NCBI GenBank assembly: GCA_046598935.1
Contig: JBKJHW010000011.1
Location: forward strand, 1 to 44,382
Source of the DNA: SCUN01 sp046598935
GTDB lineage: Bacteria > Acidobacteriota > Vicinamibacteria > Vicinamibacterales > SCN-69-37
Direction of reading: 5' to 3'
DNA: 44,382 bases
Part shown: positions 1 through 7,673 of the stretch, one piece after another
Numbering within the stretch: the first letter of the stretch is position 1
Layout of the letters: each line of letters begins with the position of its first letter
Notes under the pieces: model-generated
What the model was told of the DNA's origin: nothing
Database searches by the model: none
What the model saw: the letters and a program-made list of their open reading frames with translations, nothing else
Made by a program: the position numbers and the translations under genes

Positions 1-1260
1 CACCCACAGCACGGTGTGGCCGCTCTGGAATGTCTTCCAGAGGATTTCGTCTTTCGAAAAGAAACCTGAGAGCAACGGCACGCCGGCGATGGCGAGCGTG
101 CCGATCAGGAAGGTCCAGTAAGTGATCGGCAGACTCTTCTTGAGGCCGCCCATGTGGCGGATGTCCTGCTCGCCGTGCAGCCCATGAATCACCGCGCCCG
201 AGCCAAGGAACAGGCAGGCCTTGAAGAACGCGTGTGTGTAGAGATGGAATACGCCAGCGCCGAAGGCGCCCACGCCCATCGCCAGGAACATATAGCCGAG
301 CTGTGACACCGTGGAATACGCGAGCACGCGCTTGATGTCGTTCTGTACCAGCCCGATCGTGCCGGCGACAAGCGCCGTAACGCAGCCGACGATCGCGATG
401 ATCGTCATCGTCTCCGGCGCGTGCGAGAACAGGACCGCGTTGCAGCCGATCATGTAGACACCGGCGGTCACCATGGTCGCGGCATGGATGAGCGCAGAGA
501 CCGGCGTTGGGCCCTCCATCGCGTCCGGGAGCCACACGTACAGCGGCAGCTGCGCGGACTTGCCGGTCGCGCCGACAAACAGCAACAGCGTCGCGATCGA
601 GATCAGACCCCAGGTCGTCTCAACCGGCATGGCCGCGGCGGCCGCGGCGACGGCCTGGAAATCGAGCGTGCCGAACATCGAGAAGATGAGCAGCATGCCG
701 AGAATGAAGCCGACGTCGCCGATCCGATTGACGATGAAGGCTTTCTTGCCGGCGTCGGCGGCCGACGGCTTCACGAAGTAGAAGCCGATCAAAAGATACG
801 AGCAGAGGCCCACACCCTCCCAGCCGATGAACATCACCGGGAAGCTCGCGCCGAGCACGAGGATCAGCATGAACGACGCGAACAGATTCAAATAGGAGAA
901 GTAGCGCGCGTATTCCGGGCCGGTCTCCTCGTGCATGTACGCCGTCGAGTAGAGGTGGATGAGCGTGCCGATGCCGGTGATCACGAGGATCATCAGCGAC
1001 GACAGCGGATCGAGGCGGAACGCGAGCGGAATATTCAGCGTGTCGGACTGGAACCAGGTGAACACGGTCTGGTCGATCGCGCGGACGCCGTCGACCGGCG
1101 CAAGTTGCCAGAGCTGCCACACGGCCATCGCCGCGACGACAAACGCGCCGGCCATCGCCCCGGTTGCGACGCCGCCGGAGAGACCCTTCGACCACCGCCG
1201 GCCGACCGTGGCGTTGATGAGGAAGCCTAAGAACGGGATGAGAGGAATCAGGAGCAACAT
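1..1260 (-). CDS. nuoL: NADH-quinone oxidoreductase subunit L (partial, C-terminus off the left edge)
   Basis: Membrane antiporter-like subunit of complex I that carries part of proton pumping. The minus-strand frame is open from the ATG at 1260 to the window edge, giving about 420 residues of a protein normally about 600-650 long, so the C-terminal part, including the lateral helix, is missing only because the window ends. Hydrophobic segments run throughout. The Mrp/NuoL signature is clear: GWEGVGLCSYLLIGF near residue 147 contains the conserved proton-path Glu, and GKSAQLPLYVWLPDAMEGP near residue 233 contains the conserved Lys, followed by the PTPVSALIHAATMV helix. It lies 11 bases after nuoK as the last visible operon gene; nuoM and nuoN would be expected beyond the edge. 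Confidence 0.96.
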   Translation of the reverse strand, partial: MLLLIPLIPFLGFLINATVGRRWSKGLSGGVATGAMAGAFVVAAMAVWQLWQLAPVDGVRAIDQTVFTWFQSDTLNIPLAFRLDPLSSLMILVITGIGTLIHLYSTAYMHEETGPEYARYFSYLNLFASFMLILVLGASFPVMFIGWEGVGLCSYLLIGFYFVKPSAADAGKKAFIVNRIGDVGFILGMLLIFSMFGTLDFQAVAAAAAAMPVETTWGLISIATLLLFVGATGKSAQLPLYVWLPDAMEGPTPVSALIHAATMVTAGVYMIGCNAVLFSHAPETMTIIAIVGCVTALVAGTIGLVQNDIKRVLAYSTVSQLGYMFLAMGVGAFGAGVFHLYTHAFFKACLFLGSGAVIHGLHGEQDIRHMGGLKKSLPITYWTFLIGTLAIAGVPLLSGFFSKDEILWKTFQSGHTVLWV

Positions 1261-1271
1261 TTAGGAGTGGC

Positions 1272-1583
1272 TCACCACTTCAAATTCGTGAAGGCATCCG
1301 GATTGAGCGTGTCCTTGTGGCGGAACAGCGCAATCACGATGGCGAGTCCGACGGCCGCTTCTGCGGCCGCCACGGTCATGACGAAGAACACGATGATCTG
1401 CCCGTCGACGGCGTTGAGGTGGCGATCGACCGCGACGAATGTCAGATTGACCGCGTTGAGCATCACTTCCACCGAGAGGAGGATCGTGATGAGGTTCCGC
1501 CGCAGAAAGACGCCGACGGTACCGATCGAAAACAGCACCGCTGAGAGCAGCAGGTAGTGGTTGAGCGTCGGATCGGGAATCAC
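1272..1583 (-). CDS. nuoK: NADH-quinone oxidoreductase subunit K
   Basis: Small three-helix membrane subunit of complex I (MrpC-like), 103 residues, the normal family length. It starts at a GTG one base after the nuoJ TAG, so translation is probably coupled. The two membrane-buried glutamates that are functionally important in this family are present: Glu39 in LLSVEVMLNAVNL and Glu75 in TVAAAEAAVGLAIV. It ends 11 bases before nuoL. Confidence 0.95.
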   Translation of the reverse strand: MIPDPTLNHYLLLSAVLFSIGTVGVFLRRNLITILLSVEVMLNAVNLTFVAVDRHLNAVDGQIIVFFVMTVAAAEAAVGLAIVIALFRHKDTLNPDAFTNLKW

Positions 1584-1584
1584 G

Positions 1585-2097
1585 CTAGCTCTCCTTCCGC
1601 GCCAGGATGACCGCGCCGACCATGGCCAGCAGGATCAGCACGGACGTCGCTTCGAACGCGAACGCATATTCGCGGAACAGCTTCACCCCGATCGCGTAGA
1701 CGGACGCGGTTTCGCCGGAGCCGTCGGGCAACGGCGTCGACCGTAAATGCGAGAGCGCGTAAATCAGCTCGCCGACGAGCACCACCGCGAGTGTCGCGCC
1801 GATCCAGCGCGGGCCGGCGCCGCCGATCAGCCGCGCGTGATATCCGTGCGCAGGATCTTCGGTCGGCGCGTTCAGCAGCATCACGACGAAGACGAACAGC
1901 ACCATGATCGCGCCCGCGTAGATGACGATCTGAATCGCCGCGACAAACGGCGCGTTGAGCGTGATGTAGAGGCCCGCGAGCGCGCCGAACGACGCAATAA
2001 TCAGCAGCACGCTGTACATCGGATTGCGCTGCAGCACCACGCCAAGCGACGACACGACCATCACGGCGGCGAGAACCCAGAAGTAGATGCCGTCCAT
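1585..2097 (-). CDS. nuoJ: NADH-quinone oxidoreductase subunit J
   Basis: Membrane subunit of complex I (MrpG/NuoJ family), 170 residues with five predicted membrane helices. The ATG at 2097 (MDGIYFWVLAAVM) is chosen over an in-frame extension to 2169 because the extension would run into nuoH and lacks family similarity. The conserved helix IQIVIYAGAIMVLFVFVVML, which contains the pi-bulge region important for coupling, is intact. Only two bases separate it from the nuoH stop codon. That is notable because nuoI normally sits between nuoH and nuoJ. Confidence 0.95.
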   Translation of the reverse strand: MDGIYFWVLAAVMVVSSLGVVLQRNPMYSVLLIIASFGALAGLYITLNAPFVAAIQIVIYAGAIMVLFVFVVMLLNAPTEDPAHGYHARLIGGAGPRWIGATLAVVLVGELIYALSHLRSTPLPDGSGETASVYAIGVKLFREYAFAFEATSVLILLAMVGAVILARKES

Positions 2098-2099
2098 CG

Positions 2100-3152
2100 C
2101 TACCACCCCATCCCGAGGACAATCGCCGCGGTGACCAGCAGGTTCACGGTCGCAATCGGCAGCATCCACTTCCAGCCGAATTCCATCAGCTGGTCATAGC
2201 GGTAGCGCGGCAGCGTCCACCGCATCCAGATATAGAAGAACAGCAACGCCGCAATTTTGATCAGGAACCAGATCCACCCGAGCCACGGCGGCAGGAACGG
2301 GCCATGCCAACCGCCAAGGAACAGATCCGCCACCACAGCCGCGACCGTGACCATGTTGATGTACTCGGCCATGAAAAAGAGCGCGAAGCTCATCGAGCTG
2401 TACTCGGTGTGGTAACCGGCGACCAGCTCCTGCTCGGCTTCCGGAAAGTCGAACGGCGCGCGGTTGGTCTCGGCGACGCCGGCCGTCATGAAGATAAAGA
2501 AAGAGACCGGCTGGATAAAGATGAACCACTTCGGAATGAATCCGAACCAGTAGCCGGCCTGCGCGTCCACAATGCCGCGAAGCGACATCGTGCCGGCGAG
2601 CATGATGATCGCCGCGAGCGACAAACCGTACGACAGCTCGTAGCTGATCATCTGCGCGGACGAGCGCAGGGCGCCGAGCAGCGAGTATTTGCTGTTGGAC
2701 GCCCATCCGGCGAGCACGACGCCGTACACGCCCATGGACGTGATCGCGAAGAGCACGAGCACCGCGACGTTGACGTCGGTGACTTCGAGGCCAATCGGCT
2801 TGTCGAGTAATCCGAAGAACGTCGTCTCGGCGCCGAACGGCACCACGGCGAAGGCGGCAAACGCGGCCGTCGCGCAGATCACGGGCGCGAGATAGAAGAG
2901 GAACGCGTCGGCGGACTTCGGCCGCAATTCCTCCTTCATGATCAGTTTGAGGATGTCGGCGATCGGCTGCAGCAGGCCCGACGGCCCGACCAGGTGCGGG
3001 CCGTAGCGCTGCTGCGCCCACGCGGCGATCTTGCGCTCGAAGTACACCATCACGGCCGCGGAAATCTGCAGCATGAGGAACACCGTGAGCAGCAGGACGA
3101 GCTGCGCGACGACCGCCTGGTGTTCGTAAATGAATGCGGACATCGATGACAT
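2100..3152 (-). CDS. nuoH: NADH-quinone oxidoreductase subunit H
   Basis: Heel subunit of complex I that forms the membrane side of the quinone-binding chamber with NuoB and NuoD. It has 350 residues, normal length, and about eight hydrophobic helices. Diagnostic segments are YFERKIAAWAQQRYGP near residue 37, followed by LLQPIADILKLIMKEE, and ETNRAPFDFPEAEQELVAGY near residue 230, which carry the conserved charged residues of the E-channel. The start at 3152 (MSSMSAF) has an alternative Met three codons in. The nuoF stop lies 9 bases upstream, where nuoG would normally intervene. Confidence 0.96.
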   Translation of the reverse strand: MSSMSAFIYEHQAVVAQLVLLLTVFLMLQISAAVMVYFERKIAAWAQQRYGPHLVGPSGLLQPIADILKLIMKEELRPKSADAFLFYLAPVICATAAFAAFAVVPFGAETTFFGLLDKPIGLEVTDVNVAVLVLFAITSMGVYGVVLAGWASNSKYSLLGALRSSAQMISYELSYGLSLAAIIMLAGTMSLRGIVDAQAGYWFGFIPKWFIFIQPVSFFIFMTAGVAETNRAPFDFPEAEQELVAGYHTEYSSMSFALFFMAEYINMVTVAAVVADLFLGGWHGPFLPPWLGWIWFLIKIAALLFFYIWMRWTLPRYRYDQLMEFGWKWMLPIATVNLLVTAAIVLGMGW

Positions 3153-3161
3153 CGCCGGCTC

Positions 3162-4478
3162 TTAGTGCGCCGCCAGCAGAGGGCTGCTGGCGCGCCAGGA
3201 GGACGGCACCGTGCAGCGGCCCTCGCGAATGTGCGCTTCGTATTCGGCGCGGAACGTCTTGATCGTCGTCAGCACCGGCGTCGCCGCGGCGTCACCGAAG
3301 GCGCACAGCGATTTGCCCGCGATGTTGTTGGCGACCGAGAGCAGCAGGTCGAGATCCCGCATCTCGCCGTTGCCGCTTTCGACCTTGATCAGCAGCTTGT
3401 GGAGCCAGTCGCCGCCTTCGCGGCACGGCGTGCACTTGCCGCAGGACTCGTGCTTGTAGAAATACAGCAGGTTCTGCGCCGCCCACACCATGCACGTCGT
3501 TTCGTCCATGACGATCATGCCGGCCGAGCCGAGCATCGAACCGGCGGCCGCGACGCCGTCGAAGCTCGCGGGAATGTCCAGCTGCTCCGGCAGAAGCACC
3601 GGCACCGACGATCCGCCCGGAATGACGCACTTCAGCTGGTGGCCGCCGCGGATGCCGCCGCCGAACTTCGGGTCGTAGATCAGCTCGCGCACCGTCGTGT
3701 GCATCGACGTCTCGTACGTGCCGGGCCTGTTCACATGACCGCTGATGCAGAAGAGCTTCGGCCCGCCGTTCTTTTCCGGGCCCAGCTTGGCGAAGGCCTC
3801 CGGGCCCTCTTGAATAATGAAGGGCACGTTGCACAGCGTCTCGACGTTGTTAACGGCAGTCGGGCAGCCGTACAGCCCCGCGACCGCCGGGAACGGCGGT
3901 TTCAAGCGCGGCTGCGCCTTCTTGCCTTCAAGCGACTCGATGAGCGCCGTCTCTTCGCCGGCCTCGTAGGCGCCGGCGCCGCGGTGGACATGAATCTCGC
4001 AGTCGAACCCGGTGCCGAAGATGTTCTTCCCGATGAAGCCGGCGGCGCGCGCCTTCGCGAGCTCCCGCTCGAGGACGAGCTGCACGTGATAGAACTCGCC
4101 GCGAATATAGATGTAGGCCACCTTTGCGCCGATGGCGTGGCACGCGATCAGGCAGCCTTCGAACAACAAATGCGGGTTGCGTTCCATCAGCACGTGATCC
4201 TTGAACGTGCCCGGCTCGCTTTCATCCGCGTTACAGCAGATGTATTTCGGCTTCGGCGATTTCTTGTCGACGAACTGCCACTTCATGCCCGTCGGGAATC
4301 CGGCGCCGCCCCGGCCGCGCAGGCCCGACTGCTTCACCGCTTCGACGACGGCGTCCGGTGTCATGCCGAGCGCCTTCTTCAGCGCGTCGTAGCCGCCGGT
4401 CTTCGTGTAGAAGTCGAGGGTTGCGGCGCCTGCCTGCTTGACATACTTGGTTAAGATCGGACCGAAAGCCTCAGCCAT
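3162..4478 (-). CDS. nuoF: NADH-quinone oxidoreductase subunit F (NADH-binding, FMN, 4Fe-4S)
   Basis: Peripheral-arm subunit that oxidises NADH through FMN and passes electrons to cluster N3. The protein has 438 residues. The ATG at 4478 overlaps the nuoE TGA by one base (TGATG) and is preferred over an in-frame upstream extension that lies wholly inside nuoE. The FMN/NADH glycine-rich loop GRGGAGFPTG lies near residues 55-64, and the C-terminal cluster motif ESCGKCTPCREG plus a later Cys in LCAFGDAA supply the four 4Fe-4S ligands. NuoE and NuoF form the NADH dehydrogenase module together with NuoG, but no nuoG follows. Confidence 0.97.
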   Translation of the reverse strand: MAEAFGPILTKYVKQAGAATLDFYTKTGGYDALKKALGMTPDAVVEAVKQSGLRGRGGAGFPTGMKWQFVDKKSPKPKYICCNADESEPGTFKDHVLMERNPHLLFEGCLIACHAIGAKVAYIYIRGEFYHVQLVLERELAKARAAGFIGKNIFGTGFDCEIHVHRGAGAYEAGEETALIESLEGKKAQPRLKPPFPAVAGLYGCPTAVNNVETLCNVPFIIQEGPEAFAKLGPEKNGGPKLFCISGHVNRPGTYETSMHTTVRELIYDPKFGGGIRGGHQLKCVIPGGSSVPVLLPEQLDIPASFDGVAAAGSMLGSAGMIVMDETTCMVWAAQNLLYFYKHESCGKCTPCREGGDWLHKLLIKVESGNGEMRDLDLLLSVANNIAGKSLCAFGDAAATPVLTTIKTFRAEYEAHIREGRCTVPSSWRASSPLLAAH

Positions 4479-5080
4479 CACTCGCCTGCCACTTTCAGGT
4501 GACAGCCCGTCAGTGACGCGCCGCCGCTTGCGCGCAACCCGTCGATGAGCTTCTGCGCATCTTCCGGCCGCTGGCACTCATGCCAGTCGTCGTTCACGCC
4601 GACCACCGGCGCCCGATCGCACGCGCCGAGACACTCGACTTCGATCAGCGTGAATTCTTTCGCGGCGTCGGTTTCGCCCGGCTTGAGGCCCAGGACCTTC
4701 GACAGCTCTTCGGTGACGCGCTCGGCGCCCATCAACGCGCACGACAACGTGCGGCACACCTGGACGATGTGTTTGCCGACCGGCCGCGTGTAGAACATCG
4801 TGTAGAAATACACGATGTCTTCCACCTCGGCCGTCGTGCAGCGAATTGCGGCCGCGACCCCGCGCATCGCGCCGCGGGTGATGTAGCCCTGCTGGCCCTG
4901 CGCGAGAAAGAGCGCCGCGATAATCGCGGACTTGCGCTGCTCGACCGGATACCGCGAGAAGATTTCTTGGAGATTGGCCTCGTTCGCCGGCGTGAACTGG
5001 AACGCCGGGCCTTCTTCGGGCAGCTCGCGCGCGGACTGGTGATGGCCCGCGCCGTAATCCATCAATGGATGGAAACTCAT
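4478..5080 (-). CDS. nuoE: NADH-quinone oxidoreductase subunit E (2Fe-2S, 24 kDa)
   Basis: Thioredoxin-fold subunit that holds the off-pathway 2Fe-2S cluster N1a beside the FMN. It has 200 residues from the ATG at 5080 (MSFHPLMDYG), which has a GAGGAA ribosome-binding site about seven bases upstream. Cluster ligands are Cys109 and Cys114 (CRTLSC) and Cys150 and Cys154 (CLGAC), with family spacing. It lies 28 bases after nuoD and overlaps the nuoF start by one base. The last residues after about 180 are less conserved. Confidence 0.95.
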   Translation of the reverse strand: MSFHPLMDYGAGHHQSARELPEEGPAFQFTPANEANLQEIFSRYPVEQRKSAIIAALFLAQGQQGYITRGAMRGVAAAIRCTTAEVEDIVYFYTMFYTRPVGKHIVQVCRTLSCALMGAERVTEELSKVLGLKPGETDAAKEFTLIEVECLGACDRAPVVGVNDDWHECQRPEDAQKLIDGLRASGGASLTGCHLKVAGE

Positions 5081-5108
5081 TCTCTGTTCCTCACGCGCGC
5101 CGACCTCG

Positions 5109-6293
5109 TCATCGATCCACATCTCCCATGACGACGTCCGTGGAGCCGATCGCGGCGATGACGTCGGCGATCAGGCCGCCCTTGATCATCATCGGCAGGG
5201 CCTGGCAGGCGTAGAACGACGGCGGCCGGGATTTGATCCTCACCGGACGATTGGTCCCGTCCGAGACGATATAGAAGCCGTGCTCGCCGCGCGGACCTTC
5301 GACCGGCACATAGCACTCGCCCTTCGGCACCTGGAATCCCTGCGAGTAAATCAGGAAGTGCTGAATGAGCGCTTCCATCTCGGTATACACGCGATCTTTC
5401 GGCGGAGGCACGATGCGGAAGTCGCCGCAGTCGTACTTGCCGGTGGGCGAAATCCGCTTGAGCGCCTGCTGCGCGATCTTCACGCTCTGACGCATCTCTT
5501 CGATCCTCACCTGGTAGCGCGCGAACACGTCGCCGGCCGTCTGGGTCGGCACGGTGAAGTCGTAGGTGCTGTAGTTCAAATACGGGAACACCTTGCGGAC
5601 GTCGTACGGGATGCCGACAGCGCGCGCGAGTGGGCCAACCAGGCCCATCGCGATCGTGTCTTCCTTCGAGAGCTTCGCGACGCCGACCGTGCGCTTGGTC
5701 CACACCTGGTTCTTGGTCAGCATCGCCTCGTACAGATCGATCTTTCCCGGCATCTTGTCGAGAAACGGGCCGAGCACGTCGTGGAACCCGCGCGGGAGAT
5801 CTTCGCGCAGTCCGCCGATGCGCAGATAGCTCGGGAACATGCGGAACCCGGCGATCATCTCGAAAATATTGAGAATCTGCTCGCGCTCGCGGAACGCGTA
5901 CATCATCACCGACACGGCGCCGATTTCCATCGCGTGGGTCGCGAGCCACACGAGGTGGCTGCTGAGACGCTGCACTTCGGCCAGCAGCACGCGGATGTTG
6001 ACGACCCGCTCGGGAATCTGCTCTTCGATGCCGAGCAGGCGCTCGACCGACAGGCAGAACGCCAGCGAGTTGCTCTGCGGACCGAGGTAGTCCATCCGCT
6101 CGACGAGCGGCACGATCTGCTGCCACTTCTTCTGCTCGGCGGTCTTCTCGATGCCGGTATGGAGAAACCCGATCGTCGGCTCCGCCGCAACGATGTTCTC
6201 GCCGTCGAGCTCGAGCACGAGGCGCAGCACGCCGTGCGTGCTGGGGTGCTGCGGCCCCATGTTGACGGTCATGGTTTCGGTGCGCGAACTCAT
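5109..6293 (-). CDS. nuoD: NADH-quinone oxidoreductase subunit D (49 kDa)
   Basis: Peripheral-arm subunit that forms the quinone-reduction pocket with NuoB; relative of the [NiFe]-hydrogenase large subunit. It has 394 residues, normal for the stand-alone form. The MGPQHPSTHGVLR signature lies near residue 12, and conserved blocks such as GPQSNSLAFCLSVERLLG and EGPRGEHGFYIVSDGTNRP are present. The start at 6293 (MSSRTETMTVNMG) is chosen because family members carry a TETM-like stretch before the signature. An in-frame extension to 6338 runs into repeat DNA and is rejected. The start codon sits in the loop of a 23-base inverted repeat (6263-6318), and no good Shine-Dalgarno sequence is visible. 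nuoD usually follows nuoC directly, but here gmhA intervenes. Confidence 0.96.
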   Translation of the reverse strand: MSSRTETMTVNMGPQHPSTHGVLRLVLELDGENIVAAEPTIGFLHTGIEKTAEQKKWQQIVPLVERMDYLGPQSNSLAFCLSVERLLGIEEQIPERVVNIRVLLAEVQRLSSHLVWLATHAMEIGAVSVMMYAFREREQILNIFEMIAGFRMFPSYLRIGGLREDLPRGFHDVLGPFLDKMPGKIDLYEAMLTKNQVWTKRTVGVAKLSKEDTIAMGLVGPLARAVGIPYDVRKVFPYLNYSTYDFTVPTQTAGDVFARYQVRIEEMRQSVKIAQQALKRISPTGKYDCGDFRIVPPPKDRVYTEMEALIQHFLIYSQGFQVPKGECYVPVEGPRGEHGFYIVSDGTNRPVRIKSRPPSFYACQALPMMIKGGLIADVIAAIGSTDVVMGDVDR

Positions 6294-6318
6294 CGGCGCA
6301 CCGAACCCATGACCGTCA
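6263..6318. repeat. Near-perfect inverted repeat enclosing the nuoD start codon
   Basis: The arms are 6263-6285 and 6296-6318, 23 bases each with one mismatch, separated by a 10-base spacer (6286-6295). The inner arm is the first codons of nuoD (the TETMTVN region), so the outer arm is an inverted copy of the gene's own 5' end. In the nuoD transcript the two arms would pair into a long hairpin with the AUG at 6293-6291 exposed in the loop. The arrangement is read directly from the sequence; a role in translation control is inference. Confidence 0.85.
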
Positions 6319-6457
6319 GGGCAAAGGGCAGAGGGCACAGGGCACAGGTCTGGTGGGCGCTTCGCGCCATCTGGTTACCTGGTTTTTCAAAACTAAAGGA
6401 CAGACCGCGCGCGAGCGCGCTCGAGACCTCTGCCCTTTGCCCTTTGCCCTCTGCCCT
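6318..6457. repeat. 140-bp MITE/REP-like element with 34-bp terminal inverted repeats made of heptads
   Basis: The ends at 6318-6351 and 6424-6457 are inverted copies of one another, identical at 30 of 34 positions. Each end is mostly a tandem heptad, AGGGCAN repeated four times, and the four mismatches fall exactly at the variable seventh base of each heptad. The 72-base interior carries a short GGCGC-TTC-GCGCC hairpin and a GCGCGC-rich palindrome. The element fills the gap between the end of gmhA and the inverted repeat at nuoD. No transposase and no clear target-site duplication is seen. It could be a non-autonomous mobile element, a REP-type repeat, or a structured intergenic RNA. Confidence 0.75.
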
Positions 6458-6459
6458 AC

Positions 6460-7026
6460 TCACAGGTCCCTCTCGATCAATTCGCATAGCACGTGCAATA
6501 TTGTCCGGTGCACTTCCTGCACGCGGGGCGTGCTCGCGGACGGGACATTCAGGTGCACATCCGCCACACGCCCGGTCTCGCCGCCGTCCTTGCCGGTCAG
6601 CGCGATTGTCGTCATGCCGCGTTCACGCGCGGTCGCCAGAGCGCGCGTCACGTTCTGCGACGCGCCGCTCGTGGTGATGCCGAACGCGACGTCGCCGCGG
6701 CGTCCGAGCGCTTCGATCTGCCGCGAAAACACCGTATCGAACCCGTAGTCGTTGCCGAGGCACGTGAGAATGGCCGAATCGGCGGTGAGCGACACGGCCG
6801 CCAGCGCGCGCCGTTCCTTGAGAAAACGTCCGACCAGCTCGCCGGCGAGGTGCTGCGCGTCGGTCGCGCTGCCGCCGTTGCCGAAGGCGAGCACCTTGCC
6901 CCCGTTTGCGAACGCGGCGCCCATCACCGCGGCCGCACGCTCGAGCTCGGCGGCGTGCGACGCCACCCACTCGCGGTGCAGCCCGGCGGTTGCCTCAAAC
7001 GCGTCGGCGATCAGGTTGGCTGTCAC
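6460..7026 (-). CDS. gmhA: Phosphoheptose isomerase (sedoheptulose-7-phosphate isomerase)
   Basis: Cytosolic SIS-domain enzyme that converts sedoheptulose 7-phosphate to D-glycero-D-manno-heptose 7-phosphate, the first step to LPS core or S-layer heptose. It has 188 residues, normal length. FGNGGSATDAQHLAGELVGRF near residues 48-68 holds the substrate-binding Ser/Thr residues and zinc ligands His59 and Glu63. The C-terminal Gln170 and His178 (RVQEVHRTILH) complete the metal site with family spacing. The start is a GTG at 7026, 20 bases after the nuoC stop. Its position inside a complex I operon is unusual; it belongs functionally with surface polysaccharide synthesis, whose locus begins a few kilobases away. 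Confidence 0.93.
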   Translation of the reverse strand: MTANLIADAFEATAGLHREWVASHAAELERAAAVMGAAFANGGKVLAFGNGGSATDAQHLAGELVGRFLKERRALAAVSLTADSAILTCLGNDYGFDTVFSRQIEALGRRGDVAFGITTSGASQNVTRALATARERGMTTIALTGKDGGETGRVADVHLNVPSASTPRVQEVHRTILHVLCELIERDL

Positions 7027-7046
7027 AAATCACGCGCCACGGGTAA

Positions 7047-7670
7047 CTACTTGTCCCCGCGAATCGATCGCGCGGCGCGCGTGGCGTGTTCTCTCGCCGC
7101 GCGCATGTTGGCCGTGAACTGCTCTTCGGTCAGCTGCATCGGGGACCACGACGCCGTGTCCTTTCGGATCTGCACCGGGTAGTCCTTGCGCAGCGGATAC
7201 CCTTCCCAGTCGTCGGGCATCAGCACGCGACGCAGATCCGGGTGGCCTTCGAAGGCGATGCCGAACAAGTCGAACACCTCGCGCTCGCCCCAGTTGGCTG
7301 CGGGCCACACGCCCGACACGGTCGGAATCGCGGCGCTTTCATTCGTGAGCTGAACTTTCAAGCGCAGGCGGCGCGCCGGCGCGGTGCCGTACGCCTCGCC
7401 AAGACACACGAGCAGGTAAACGATTTCGTAGCGCGGCACGGCCGGCAGACGATCCACCGCAGTGACGTCAAGAAAAACGGAAAACTGCAGGTCGGGATGC
7501 GTGCGAAGCGTCTCGCACACCTCAACCAGGTGATCGCGATCCACGTAGGCCGACGGCATGTCGATGCTGGGCGCCACGTCGATCGCCGCCGCCGGAACCG
7601 CTGCACGAACGATGTCGAGAAACGCGGCGTCGGTGCGCGACGATGTCGGAGTCACGAGCGCGGGATCCAT
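7047..7670 (-). CDS. nuoC: NADH-quinone oxidoreductase subunit C (30 kDa)
   Basis: Peripheral-arm subunit of complex I that packs against NuoD and NuoB; it binds no cofactor. It has 207 residues. The family signature WGEREVFDLFGIAFEGHP, followed by LRRVLMPDDWEGYPLRKDYP, is intact near residues 125-165. It starts at the ATG at 7670, three bases after the nuoB TAG. The C-terminal 40 residues are charged and poorly conserved. Here it is a separate gene, not fused to nuoD. Confidence 0.96.
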   Translation of the reverse strand: MDPALVTPTSSRTDAAFLDIVRAAVPAAAIDVAPSIDMPSAYVDRDHLVEVCETLRTHPDLQFSVFLDVTAVDRLPAVPRYEIVYLLVCLGEAYGTAPARRLRLKVQLTNESAAIPTVSGVWPAANWGEREVFDLFGIAFEGHPDLRRVLMPDDWEGYPLRKDYPVQIRKDTASWSPMQLTEEQFTANMRAAREHATRAARSIRGDK

Positions 7671-7673
7671 CGG

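Noticed and set aside
3165..4454. Long plus-strand open frame opposite nuoF (429 codons)
   Set aside because: Arg/Ala/Asp-rich composition, no family similarity, and it lies exactly opposite a highly conserved gene; it is a GC-rich antisense shadow.
6294..6338. Longer nuoD start at 6338
   Set aside because: The extra 15 codons fall in the inverted-repeat and heptad DNA, and NuoD homologues begin near the TETM segment.
5280..6677. Plus-strand open frame of 465 codons opposite nuoD and part of gmhA
   Set aside because: It crosses two real genes and the repeat element and has biased His/Arg/Glu composition; it is an antisense shadow.
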